Translations under genes and position numbers: made by a program
Part shown: positions 1 to 7,727 of the stretch, one piece after another
Layout of the letters: each line of letters opens with the position of its first letter
Numbering within the stretch: position 1 is the stretch's first letter
Assembly (NCBI GenBank): GCA_039026235.1
Contig: JBCCMQ010000011.1
Coordinates: 1 to 64,000, forward strand
Source: JBCCMQ01 sp039026235
GTDB taxonomy: Bacteria > Pseudomonadota > Alphaproteobacteria > Rhodobacterales > Rhodobacteraceae
Length of the DNA stretch: 64,000 nt
Direction of reading: 5' to 3'
The notes under the pieces: generated by a model
Databases searched by the model: none
What the model was told of the DNA's origin: nothing
What the model saw: the letters and a program-made list of their open reading frames with translations, nothing else

Positions 1-355
1 GTCTCGCTTTGTTCGTGCAGTCGCTTTTACGCAATCGGCCCGTGAAACCGAAGGTGGTTTTGATACGGTTCGAGAGGCATTCCGCATCCTCGACAATTTC
101 AATATTCCGGCGGACGCAGCAGAAGGCGTTCAGGACGGCGTACCAGGGGATGATCAGATTTATAGCGCGACGCAAATTACGATGGCGAGCGACAGCCAGA
201 ACCTTGTCTACTACTACCATACGATGTGGGACCGGACGGTGCACATGGTGGACATGAAGCAGATCGATTTTAGCAACATGGGTGACGACATGATTATATT
301 TGAAACAGCCGGAAACCGTGAGCCGACCTTGGTGGACGTAACGCCTGCCAACTGA
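1..355 (+). CDS. Choloylglycine hydrolase family protein (C-terminal part)
   Basis: An open frame enters from the left edge and ends in TGA at 353-355, giving about 117 C-terminal residues. It contains SRFVRA followed later by YYYHTMWDRTVHMVDM, which resembles the end of penicillin V acylase / choloylglycine hydrolases (Ntn-hydrolase fold, linear amide C-N bond cleavage). The catalytic N-terminal Cys lies outside the window, so activity cannot be judged. Members often carry a signal peptide and act in the periplasm on bile-salt-like amides, penicillin V or acyl-homoserine lactones; which applies here is unknown. The family call rests on recognition of this C-terminal block only. Confidence 0.75.
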   Translation, partial: SRFVRAVAFTQSARETEGGFDTVREAFRILDNFNIPADAAEGVQDGVPGDDQIYSATQITMASDSQNLVYYYHTMWDRTVHMVDMKQIDFSNMGDDMIIFETAGNREPTLVDVTPAN

Positions 356-417
356 ATTTAGATTGAGTGAGGCCTTAGGTTGAACCGGGTGGAGGCCTGA
401 AACAACGCTGTGCTTCG

Positions 418-669
418 TCATGATTTTGGTACCTGAGTACCGGTAGGTTTGGGCTCATAGCCGTCATCTGACGCTTCTACTCCGGTATCACGAGCCTCTC
501 TTAGCTCCGCAAGCTCCGCTATTCGGACGAAGGCGGCCTTAGCTGCATCCGTTCGAATGATCGCCTTGGCATTGGCGGGATGGGTCCCCGTCCGCCTTAG
601 GGTGTTGTGAATGTCGGCGGCAACACGGATGTTCCGGGTATGGCAACCGAAACAGATTTCTCTTTCGCG
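418..669 (-). pseudogene. Coding-like frame with no start codon (gene remnant)
   Basis: On the minus strand an 83-codon frame is open from 669 to a TGA at 418-420. It has a protein-like composition (for example THPANAKAIIRTDAAKAAF, then a charged stretch AELAELREARD and a polar tail) but no ATG, GTG or TTG start anywhere in it. Its 5' part runs antisense through the start of the MFS gene, so the true coding part is probably about 418-606 with the N-terminus lost. I do not recognise the family. It is best read as the 3' remnant of a gene broken by recombination. It could also be a chance open frame. Confidence 0.4.
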
Positions 670-1929
670 TCATTGACGGGTTCGGCGCGTCGGCACATTC
701 GGGTGTTTCAGATACACCAATTTCTTGATCGCTTTGCGATGGGTTTGACGGTCGCCGTCGTCGCGCTGGCTTTGACTGATCGCGGCATGGACCTCTTTCA
801 AATCTCACTTCTATTTGGGGTCTACTCAGTCACAACAATGGCGATGGAACTCCCATTCGGGGGGGTGGCCGACACGATAGGGCGAAAGCCCGTCTTTCTG
901 GCGGCCGTTGTCGCCAGCCTGATCTCGCTGGCACTATTTTTGTCCACGAGCGATTTCTATGTTCTCGCGCTTTCCTTTGCCTTTATCGGGTTTGGGCGCG
1001 CGCTTCGATCAGGCACGCTCGATGCTTGGTTCGTTGAAACCTTCAAGGCTGCTGCACCAAACGTGGATGTTCAGCCCGCTCTGGCAAAAGCTCAATGGGC
1101 GAATGCTTTGGGTTTGGCCGTTGGAGCCGTTCTGGGAGGTCTTCTTCCGGACCTCTTTGGCTCGGCGGCGGAGGGGCTTGGGGTCAGTATCTACGATGTT
1201 TCCTACGCGGCGAGTTTTGGAGTGATGCTGGGCGTGTTCGCCTACACCATGTTTGTCATTGTAGAAGCGCCGCGTCCGCTGAACCCCGATGCTCTGAGAC
1301 AGGGGTTCACCACAGTCCCGCTGGTGATCAAAGACGCAGGCCTCCTCGCCCTGAGACATCCGGCGTTGTCGGTGCTTTTGGCCGCTCTGGCGTTTTTCCT
1401 GATGGCGACCAACCCGGTCGAGGTGATCTGGCCGACCCATGCAAGACCCATGTTGGATGAAGGCTTTGCAAACACCATCATCGGTGTCCTGACCGCGAGC
1501 TATTTCTTCTCAATCGCATTCGGTGCGTGGCTGTCGCCGCACATCAGTCGGATTTTCAAACGACGGCACGCGATTACACTTGCGGCGGCTTTTGCCTGCA
1601 TGGCGGGCGCCCAGATCGCATTGGCTTTGCAGGGCAGCATAGCTGGGTTTGTTTTGGTTTTCATTGTGTTTTCTGTTGTCCTCGGCGTTTCTGAAACGCC
1701 AGCCAGCAGTATTCTGCATAGATGCGTAGAAGACCGCCAGAGATCCACAATGCTGTCTTTGAAGTCGCTGATACAGCAACTTGGGGCAGCATTGGGCTTG
1801 ATCTTAGCAGGAGCCATCGCCGACGCTTACTCCACGCCTACGGCTTGGATTGTCGGGGCGGTGTTTCTTGTCATTGCCGTGCTTCTGACCGCTGTCCTGG
1901 CAAAACGGCTTGGTGCAGAGACCGACTAG
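607..1929 (+). CDS. MFS transporter
   Basis: A 440-residue, strongly hydrophobic protein with about 12 membrane segments in two halves of six. The MFS motif A loop between TM2 and TM3 is visible as GGVADTIGRKPV (residues 85-96), preceded by DRFAMGLTVAVVALALTDRG in the first helix region. It is an inner-membrane secondary transporter, probably proton-coupled; the substrate cannot be told. The frame opens at GTG 607. ATG 640 (MATETDFSF) is an equally credible start, since neither has a clear Shine-Dalgarno sequence and GTG 607 lies in the antisense remnant. Its neighbours give no pathway clue. Base composition looks less GC-rich than the genes further right, consistent with transfer. Confidence 0.85.
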   Translation: MNVGGNTDVPGMATETDFSFASLTGSARRHIRVFQIHQFLDRFAMGLTVAVVALALTDRGMDLFQISLLFGVYSVTTMAMELPFGGVADTIGRKPVFLAAVVASLISLALFLSTSDFYVLALSFAFIGFGRALRSGTLDAWFVETFKAAAPNVDVQPALAKAQWANALGLAVGAVLGGLLPDLFGSAAEGLGVSIYDVSYAASFGVMLGVFAYTMFVIVEAPRPLNPDALRQGFTTVPLVIKDAGLLALRHPALSVLLAALAFFLMATNPVEVIWPTHARPMLDEGFANTIIGVLTASYFFSIAFGAWLSPHISRIFKRRHAITLAAAFACMAGAQIALALQGSIAGFVLVFIVFSVVLGVSETPASSILHRCVEDRQRSTMLSLKSLIQQLGAALGLILAGAIADAYSTPTAWIVGAVFLVIAVLLTAVLAKRLGAETD

Positions 1930-2424
1930 CTGACATCCGCACACAGCGCGGCATGCGGGAAGTTTGGGCCGGTTCCGGACCTTCTCCGTTCCGCAAACTG
2001 CACAAACAAGCATGCGGATACGGCTTCGGCGAAAAGACCTGTTTGGCGCGCTGACTTTGGCAGGCGGTTACTGACTGGGGAGGGATAGAAAAAGATAGGT
2101 AGGCAACGCGGTCAGGGGCACGGATTGCAGGATATCTCGGATTCGCGACGTGCGCACATACCTGCGAACGAGACCCAGCCGTTCTTGTAAACACAGGTTC
2201 ATGAGGCCCACGCGGGCATCAATCAGACGGACCGTCCGCAAGACCACTCTTCCCTGGGCAACTGCAAATCCCGCAAGCCGCAAACATTTGTCCGCCTCGT
2301 GTCCAAGGGTGAAATGGAAATCCATCGGAAGACGTCTGTTTGCCGGATGACAGCCACCACTTGAAGCGGCAACGCACGATGGCGGCCCGGTGCCAGAAGA
2401 CCACGTGACCGGGGCGGAAGGCCC
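1930..2424. other. Intergenic stretch, no gene recognised
   Basis: About 495 bases between the MFS gene and the SDR gene, whose 3' ends face each other. Several short frames exist on both strands but none has a ribosome-binding site, a recognisable motif or consistent wobble composition. The only structure seen is the palindrome GGGGCGGAAGGCCCC at 2411-2425, directly after the SDR stop on the minus strand; it could act as a weak hairpin terminator but lacks a T run. The stretch may contain decayed sequence. Confidence 0.4.
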
Positions 2425-3288
2425 CTAATCCTGGGCGAGCCGATCGAGGAGTGCCAGAAGGTCCTGCTGGGTTTTCGGATCAGTTGCAGGCGCGGGCATC
2501 TTCTTTTCCTTGCGGTTTGCCATGTAATTTCCGGTGCGCCCGCCAAAAGCCTTTGGATCGGCGCTGTCAACTACCTTGGCGGCCTGTTTGTCGGCCGGGC
2601 TGAACAGAAGCGGCGCCAGCCAAGCAAGCACTGTCGGCATGGCGGAATTGCCGCCCGTGGTCATCGGAGACTTGGTGGCACCCGGATCGACCGAACGGAT
2701 CAGGATATTGTCCTTTTGCAGATCATCCGCAAGCGCCGGTGCGAGGGTGGTCACGGCCAGTTTGGTCTGCGCGTATGCACCCATGAGCCCGCCAACCTTG
2801 TCGGGGTTTGGGAGACTATCTAGTCCGAGCGTTTTCATCGGTGTGATTGCACTGGACGAGAAATTCACGACCATCGCGGGCTTCTCACCGGCCGGTCGGG
2901 CCATTTTTTCCCTAAGACCCTTGATCAGCAGATAGGGGGCCAGCGTGTTCACCGCGAACTGAGATTCGAAGCCCTGAACGCTGAGGATCTTGTCGGCCGT
3001 CAGCACGCCCGAATTGTTGTAGAGCACATCGATCCGACCGGGCAGCGCGGTGATCTTCCCCACCGCATCGGCGATTGCGGAGGTGTCCATGAGATCGACA
3101 GTCACAAGCTCGATGCCAAGATCGGGGTTTTGGGCGAGAAGCGCGTCGCGCTGCGCCTTCGCCTTGGCCGCGGACCGGTTCACCAGGATCATAGCGTCAC
3201 CGCGTCCGGCCAGTATCTTGGCGATCTCGCTGCCTATTCCGCCTGTTGAACCGGTGATCACGGTCCAGTTTGCATCGCTGCCGGTCAT
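2425..3288 (-). CDS. SDR family NAD(P)-dependent oxidoreductase
   Basis: A 287-residue short-chain dehydrogenase/reductase with all core motifs: cofactor loop TGSTGGIG (12-19), NNSG (91-94, the NNAG motif), Ser in SSS (144-146) and the catalytic YAQTK (172-176). It resembles the retinol-dehydrogenase / WW-domain-oxidoreductase-like SDRs with a longer C-terminal region. It is cytoplasmic and reduces or oxidises an unknown carbonyl/alcohol substrate with NAD(P)H. It is transcribed divergently from a MarR regulator 74 bases away with palindromic sequence between them, so it is probably the regulated target. The start ATG at 3288 is the first in frame and lies just downstream of the shared promoter region. 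Confidence 0.88.
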   Translation of the reverse strand: MTGSDANWTVITGSTGGIGSEIAKILAGRGDAMILVNRSAAKAKAQRDALLAQNPDLGIELVTVDLMDTSAIADAVGKITALPGRIDVLYNNSGVLTADKILSVQGFESQFAVNTLAPYLLIKGLREKMARPAGEKPAMVVNFSSSAITPMKTLGLDSLPNPDKVGGLMGAYAQTKLAVTTLAPALADDLQKDNILIRSVDPGATKSPMTTGGNSAMPTVLAWLAPLLFSPADKQAAKVVDSADPKAFGGRTGNYMANRKEKKMPAPATDPKTQQDLLALLDRLAQD

Positions 3289-3308
3289 TTGTTAGGCCTT
3301 GTTTGAAA

Positions 3309-3345
3309 TATACATGATGTTTTGATACATAGTGTATAGGTATAC
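3309..3345. promoter_or_regulatory. Divergent promoter with MarR-type operator
   Basis: The AT-rich 74-base gap between the SDR and MarR genes has two inverted repeats: TATACA (3309-3314) with TGTATA (3333-3338), and GTATA-GG-TATAC (3334-3345). MarR proteins usually bind such palindromes in divergent promoters. TTGAAA (3303-3308) and TACATA (3326-3331), 17 bases apart, could be the -35 and -10 of the marR gene. Binding is inferred, not shown. Confidence 0.55.
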
Positions 3346-3362
3346 TATTTGAAAGCGGAAAA

Positions 3363-3812
3363 ATGACGCGCGCTCCTGCCGATGCCATCTGTCAGTTCGT
3401 GCCGCCCTTCATGCGCTTTCTGCGCGACGGGCTGAGTGAGCTGAACATGTCGCCCGCCCGGTTCCAGATCCTGCAGGCACTGACCGAAAGCGGCGCGCTG
3501 ACAATGATCGCGTTGGCGGACCGGTTGTCGGTGACGAAGCGAAATGTGACGACGCTGGTGGATGGGCTGGAGAAGGAAGGCTTGGCAGGCCGCCACCCGC
3601 ATCCGACCGACAGGCGCGCGACCCTGGTGGAGTTGACCGAGGCCGGCGCGGATGCGTTCGTGCGGGCCGCCGATGTTCAGCGGGCCCATCTGAGTGGGCT
3701 GCTTGAGGATCTGGATCCGGCTCAACAGGACGCTATGACCCGCGCCCTTAATCAGCTGACCGAGGCGATCGCCACTAGGCGGCAGCAGGCACAGAAGACC
3801 AGGGCCGGTTAG
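3363..3812 (+). CDS. MarR family transcriptional regulator
   Basis: A 149-residue winged-helix regulator. The pattern SPARFQILQALTES (helices 1-2), ALADRLSVTKRNVTTLVDGL (helix-turn-helix, about residues 55-75) and the wing RHPHPTDRRATLVELTEAG is the standard MarR core, with DR in the wing loop. MarR proteins are dimers that repress their own gene and a divergent neighbour and release DNA on binding a phenolic or other small ligand. Here the likely target is the SDR gene. ATG 3363 follows the AT-rich operator region closely, so the leader is short. Confidence 0.88.
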   Translation: MTRAPADAICQFVPPFMRFLRDGLSELNMSPARFQILQALTESGALTMIALADRLSVTKRNVTTLVDGLEKEGLAGRHPHPTDRRATLVELTEAGADAFVRAADVQRAHLSGLLEDLDPAQQDAMTRALNQLTEAIATRRQQAQKTRAG

Positions 3813-4446
3813 CGGCTGGCCTTGGCCGTAACGCATGCCCAGCGGCGGGCGCCGCCACGACCGAATGCCCTGTGAACCAGCTGATAAGCGGCGCGTGAGG
3901 CATCCCAAACCGCCCAAACATCTTTGTGGCACATATCGGACAGCAGGCGGGACCGCGTCATTGAATGACCTCAAAGTGGCCCCGGGCACACCTCACTGGC
4001 GCCCTGTCCGAGGGGCTAAATGCCCTTGTGTGTAAGTGACCGTAAAGAGTGGAGTTGGTGTTTTGGCTTTCGAATACGCGCTTCTAGCGATGGTGTGTTT
4101 TTCCATTGTGGGCTCGGCCTGGGATGTCGTCGAAGGTGCAAGTCGGCGACGCGACAAGACCCAGCGCCGGGCCGGCAACCGCGCGGGCATGACTGCCCAA
4201 GCGCAACTTTCCAGCCTTCGATGAGACCGAGGTATGCCCGCGTGGCAGGAAACACCCGTTTCCCCTCCCCCAGCCTCTTGGGCGCCGATCCCGTGCTGCC
4301 GAGACAGCAATCCCTTCGGCATCGGCGGCATCTGCCACAATCTGAGCACAATCCCGCCTCTTGGCCGGCACCTTTTGTTGGCAGATTGGCACCAATGAGC
4401 TCTGTGACGGAGGATTGACCCCCATGCAGAGCAGGGGCAGAAACAG
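3813..4446. other. 634-base gap, mostly without a gene
   Basis: Between marR and the next gene I see no conserved protein. A small GC hairpin (GGCGG-GCG-CCGCC, 3844-3856) follows marR but has no T tract. The one frame worth noting is the possible 62-residue protein at 4036-4224, listed separately. The rest, 4225-4446, has frames on both strands without motif or ribosome-binding site. Confidence 0.4.
4036..4224 (+). CDS. Possible small membrane protein
   Basis: A 62-codon frame from GTG 4036 whose residues 8-30 are hydrophobic (VLAFEYALLAMVCFSIVGSA) followed by an acidic then Arg-rich tail, like a single-pass small membrane protein. The purine stretch AGAGTGGAG at 4046-4054 lies inside the frame, so an internal TTG near 4063 could also be the start. 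No homologue comes to mind and the C-terminal half has low complexity, so this may be spurious. Confidence 0.22.
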   Translation: MTVKSGVGVLAFEYALLAMVCFSIVGSAWDVVEGASRRRDKTQRRAGNRAGMTAQAQLSSLR

Positions 4447-5613
4447 ATGACCGCACCGTCAAGTTTACAAGCGACCCTTCTTTTCCGGGATGTTCCGGTA
4501 TTGCCGACCGACGCCTTGAAAGCGGCCCTGAGAGAGTTGACCGGACAGCATGGCCTGCCCACGTCGGGCGCCGTCGAAGTCGAAGATGGCACACGTTTGC
4601 GTCTTGCGGCCCTGCCCTTTGACATTTGTATTCAGGTCGATGACGCGGCCCTTGCCGCCGCGACATTCAACGGCGCCATGCGGGCCGGAACAGGAACCGA
4701 GCGCGGGCCGCTGGGCGAGATTGTGGCCCACCACGGCGCCCATGTGAAGATGACCGTTCGCGATACCGGAGAGACCCGCGTGCGCGGCGAGATGCTGCCC
4801 AGCGGCGCCCCACGCCACCGGCTAGGCCTGTTGCTGGCGCAGGACGTACTGCGGCTTTTGGGTCAGCACCTTCGACCACTTGCGCTTCACTGGCATCCGT
4901 CAAACCAACTGGCGCTGCCAGCGCCTTTCATGGCGTCCCCGTTGGGAACGCTGTTCCTGCCGCTATGCCTGCGGACCCGCGCCACGGTCAGCCAGATCGA
5001 CGATGACGCGGCGGGAAATTTCGCCCAAGAGATCGAAGGCACAGAGCTTATTCTGGGCAAACCTGTGCATGTCATGGCAACGGGCCTACGGCTGGACCAG
5101 GTGCGCGCCCTGGCCGAGAGCTTTGTGGCGCGCTGCCTGGATACGGATGCCCGCCCGAAATCCGGGGCCCGCTTCACCGGCCCGGATGGACGCACGGTCA
5201 GGATCGTGGATGTCCCGGCGAGTCCAGAGAAACCCAAAGGGTTGATCGCACTGATCGAACTTGACGCAGATCTGCCGCCGCCGGTCGCCGAGGCGCCCAA
5301 ACCGGCCAAGGTCAAGGTCACCCTGCCCGCCGAGCGCAACGTCAGAAAGCCCGCCCAGATGGTTACGGCCGAGGTCGTAGCCACCAAGGCGGTCGAAAAA
5401 CCGAAGGCCCAGCTGTCACCGGCGGCCGCGGCTGCCAAGAGCCGCGCGCGCCAGGCCATTGCCCGTCGGTTGAAGCGCGATATCGCGGCCGAGCCCGCGC
5501 CCGCTGTTGCGCCGACAGAACCCGTGACACCGCGCCGGGTTGAGCCTGCGGCCAAGGACGATCAGCTGCGTGCGGCCTTCAGCCGTGGCTCAGATTCCGC
5601 CCAGCGTCGCTGA
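4447..5613 (+). CDS. Hypothetical protein with Ala/Pro/Lys-rich tail
   Basis: A 388-residue cytoplasmic-looking protein of unknown function. Residues 1-275 look globular, with blocks such as LRPLALHWHPSNQL and GLRLDQVRALAESFVARC; the rest is a low-complexity tail rich in Ala, Pro, Lys and Arg (KAVEKPKAQLSPAAAAAKSRARQ), probably disordered and basic. No signal peptide or membrane segment is visible. The globular part faintly recalls DUF4261-like proteins, but I would not name it on that. ATG 4447 follows a weak GGGGC ribosome-binding site. Its last 52 bases overlap the 3' end of the convergent DUF3445 gene, so the two messages are complementary at their tails. Confidence 0.75.
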   Translation: MTAPSSLQATLLFRDVPVLPTDALKAALRELTGQHGLPTSGAVEVEDGTRLRLAALPFDICIQVDDAALAAATFNGAMRAGTGTERGPLGEIVAHHGAHVKMTVRDTGETRVRGEMLPSGAPRHRLGLLLAQDVLRLLGQHLRPLALHWHPSNQLALPAPFMASPLGTLFLPLCLRTRATVSQIDDDAAGNFAQEIEGTELILGKPVHVMATGLRLDQVRALAESFVARCLDTDARPKSGARFTGPDGRTVRIVDVPASPEKPKGLIALIELDADLPPPVAEAPKPAKVKVTLPAERNVRKPAQMVTAEVVATKAVEKPKAQLSPAAAAAKSRARQAIARRLKRDIAAEPAPAVAPTEPVTPRRVEPAAKDDQLRAAFSRGSDSAQRR

Positions 5614-6398
5614 CCCGCCCGGGCTTCCAGCCGGCCGCGAAGATCTTCAGTCACGCTGCCAACGCGCACCTGGTAGGTGTGAATTGAAAAGACAACCGTT
5701 CCCGTTTTCGGCAGGCGGATGATGGTCTGACGCTCGGACCGGAGAAAGCCCTGCCCGTCGGTTGGCCGTGGTTTTGCTGCGCCCGGGTGGCGGGGCTGGA
5801 ACAAGGCCGGATCGGCATAGCTCAGAAGGTTCGCACGCCAGAGACCGGCCCCGGCCCGCACCCCGTCGAACAGCCTTTGGACACGCCGCGCCATGGCATC
5901 GTCATAGGGCGACACGGGCGCATGAATCGTGCTGAGAGGGCGGCCGATCTTGTCCGACAGCCGCCAGCTGGCCGGAAAGCACAGAGCCGCCGCCCGCAGG
6001 CTGTGCTGGCGGGCCCCGGGCATACGGTCCAGCAGGCAGAAGTCGCATTGCACCAGTTGCGCCAAGATCGCCACCGGATCATCGGCGGTCAGGGACACGA
6101 CCCGCCCGTCCGGACAGACCACGTCGCGGTCGCAAAAGCGGTAGCCCGGATCCCTCCGGAGCACGTCACAGACCATCCGGAAGAGCTCGGACATCGCCGC
6201 GGCTGCGTCCGGCAGGGCGGCCAGAACCTGGTCCCGACGCGTGCCGAGAAGCGCGGCACGGGCCGCCATCTGCGCGCCGTACGCCCCGTCGCGGCGCAGC
6301 CAGTCGTCCGGCGCCAGCGGCCGGGTTCCGGGCAAAGGGCGAAACGCCCCTTCAAGCACATCGTCGGGGATCCGGTCATGCAGGACCGGCGCAGTCAT
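5562..6398 (-). CDS. Haem-dependent oxidative N-demethylase-like protein (DUF3445)
   Basis: A 278-residue member of the DUF3445 / HODM family (PF11927), whose characterised members are haem enzymes that demethylate secondary amines such as dimethylamine. Family blocks seen: LCFPASWRLSDKIGRP followed by IHAPVSPYDDAMA, and near the C-terminus SERQTIIRLPKTG with VFSIHTYQV. The start is taken as ATG 6396-6398 because it forms an ATGA overlap with the upstream methyltransferase stop; an in-frame ATG at 6416 is less likely. The two genes form one operon, divergent from dddP, which suggests a role in methylated osmolyte or methylamine use. Substrate and cofactor are inferred from the family. Confidence 0.8.
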   Translation of the reverse strand: MTAPVLHDRIPDDVLEGAFRPLPGTRPLAPDDWLRRDGAYGAQMAARAALLGTRRDQVLAALPDAAAAMSELFRMVCDVLRRDPGYRFCDRDVVCPDGRVVSLTADDPVAILAQLVQCDFCLLDRMPGARQHSLRAAALCFPASWRLSDKIGRPLSTIHAPVSPYDDAMARRVQRLFDGVRAGAGLWRANLLSYADPALFQPRHPGAAKPRPTDGQGFLRSERQTIIRLPKTGTVVFSIHTYQVRVGSVTEDLRGRLEARAGQRRWAESEPRLKAARS

Positions 6399-7615
6399 TT
6401 TCCGTGCATCAGCCAAGTGTAATGCAGCAAACCCCAGGGGCGAAGCTCGTCGTCGATGGCCGCCCAGGTGCGTTTGAATTCGGACTTGTTCATACCGATG
6501 CCGCCCCGGATCTGGGCAAGGCTGCGCGCCCCGTTTATGGCTGCCACCGCGCGCGACGCCGGTCTCGGCAGGCTGATCGGCAACTTGCCGTTCCGGGTGT
6601 TCATATTGAGCGTGCCACCGCTGGCGATCACATCCGCAAACTTCGACCCCGACACGTCCGGGCGCAGATGCGGTATATCATCGTCGTTGCCGACCTTGGT
6701 AACCGAAACACTGGCCGCCCTTTCGCGGTGGGTGACGTAAAGCGTGTGCTTGTGCATGCAGCCCGACAGACGTTCAGCCATGGCCATCTTTTGGATCCGG
6801 TCGAACCCTTTGGGAAGACGGAAACCCGGCGGCAGATAGCGTTCCAGCTCGTAGAGAGCCGGTTCGGTGAAACTGGCGATGCCCAGGCCCGCGCGGTCCA
6901 AGGTCTCGGCCAAGTCGGCCACGCCGTAGGCCCGATCCTGGGTGTGGAGGAGCAAATCGTAAAAGCCCGCGTCCGAGCGTTTGTGATCGTTCAGGTTTGG
7001 GTTGAGTTGAAATGGATGGGCGGGCGGCGTTTTGGCAAAGATCTCTCGCCCAGCCTTCAGTCGCTTTTCCGGCTTCAGATCGCGCAGAAGCGCGCCAAGG
7101 GCTTCCTGAAGCGGATAAACACCGGAACGGCCATAGGGCGCGTAGACCATCATGCCCATGCCACCTTGGGGCGCCATGGCGGCGGCGAGCGCGTCAAAGC
7201 CTTCCTGCGGTTCCGGCAGATGGTGCAGCACCCCGCAACAATCGATGTAGTCGAACTGGCCAAGATCCGGCGCCGTAAGCAGGCTGCCGTTCAGAAAGGT
7301 AATGCCGGTCAGACCGCGGGCCCTGGCGCGGGCCTCAGCAATCTCGCGCGAAGCCACGGAAAGATCAATGTAGGTGATATCTGCGTCGCGCCCTGCGCCA
7401 TTCATTAGCTGGGCGATCTGGATCAGCCCGTCGCCGGTGCCGCCACCGGCCACCAGCACCCGAAAGCTGGTCGACCAGTCGCGCCTTCCGCCAAACAGGA
7501 AATGGTCGATCTCGAACGGCATCGACGGCGATCCCATGACCAACCGCTTGGCTTCATCGGCCGGATCGCGTGCCGGATAGGGGTAGGCTTCGTACTGATC
7601 CTTGATCTGGCTCAT
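6395..7615 (-). CDS. Class I SAM-dependent methyltransferase
   Basis: A 406-residue protein beginning MSQIKDQYEAYPYPARDP. Motif I is FRVLVAGGGTGDGL (about residues 45-58) and the acidic SAM-ribose site follows in ITYIDLS; FDYIDCCGVLHHLPEP is a typical post-motif for small-molecule methyltransferases. After the catalytic domain there is a C-terminal extension of about 100 residues ending in WGLLHYTWLMHGK. ATG 7615 is preceded by AAGGAA at good spacing, so the longer frame to 7930, which would run through dddP, is rejected. It overlaps the DUF3445 gene by ATGA. The methylated substrate is unknown. Confidence 0.85.
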   Translation of the reverse strand: MSQIKDQYEAYPYPARDPADEAKRLVMGSPSMPFEIDHFLFGGRRDWSTSFRVLVAGGGTGDGLIQIAQLMNGAGRDADITYIDLSVASREIAEARARARGLTGITFLNGSLLTAPDLGQFDYIDCCGVLHHLPEPQEGFDALAAAMAPQGGMGMMVYAPYGRSGVYPLQEALGALLRDLKPEKRLKAGREIFAKTPPAHPFQLNPNLNDHKRSDAGFYDLLLHTQDRAYGVADLAETLDRAGLGIASFTEPALYELERYLPPGFRLPKGFDRIQKMAMAERLSGCMHKHTLYVTHRERAASVSVTKVGNDDDIPHLRPDVSGSKFADVIASGGTLNMNTRNGKLPISLPRPASRAVAAINGARSLAQIRGGIGMNKSEFKRTWAAIDDELRPWGLLHYTWLMHGK

Positions 7616-7727
7616 GCGTGGTTCCTTGCCTGATTCCGTCCTTTTGCCCCCGTTATCCAGTCGGAAACGGACCTGCAGAGCGATATTTGGCGACCATAGA
7701 CTGGGTATTGCAGGAAGGGGAGATCCG

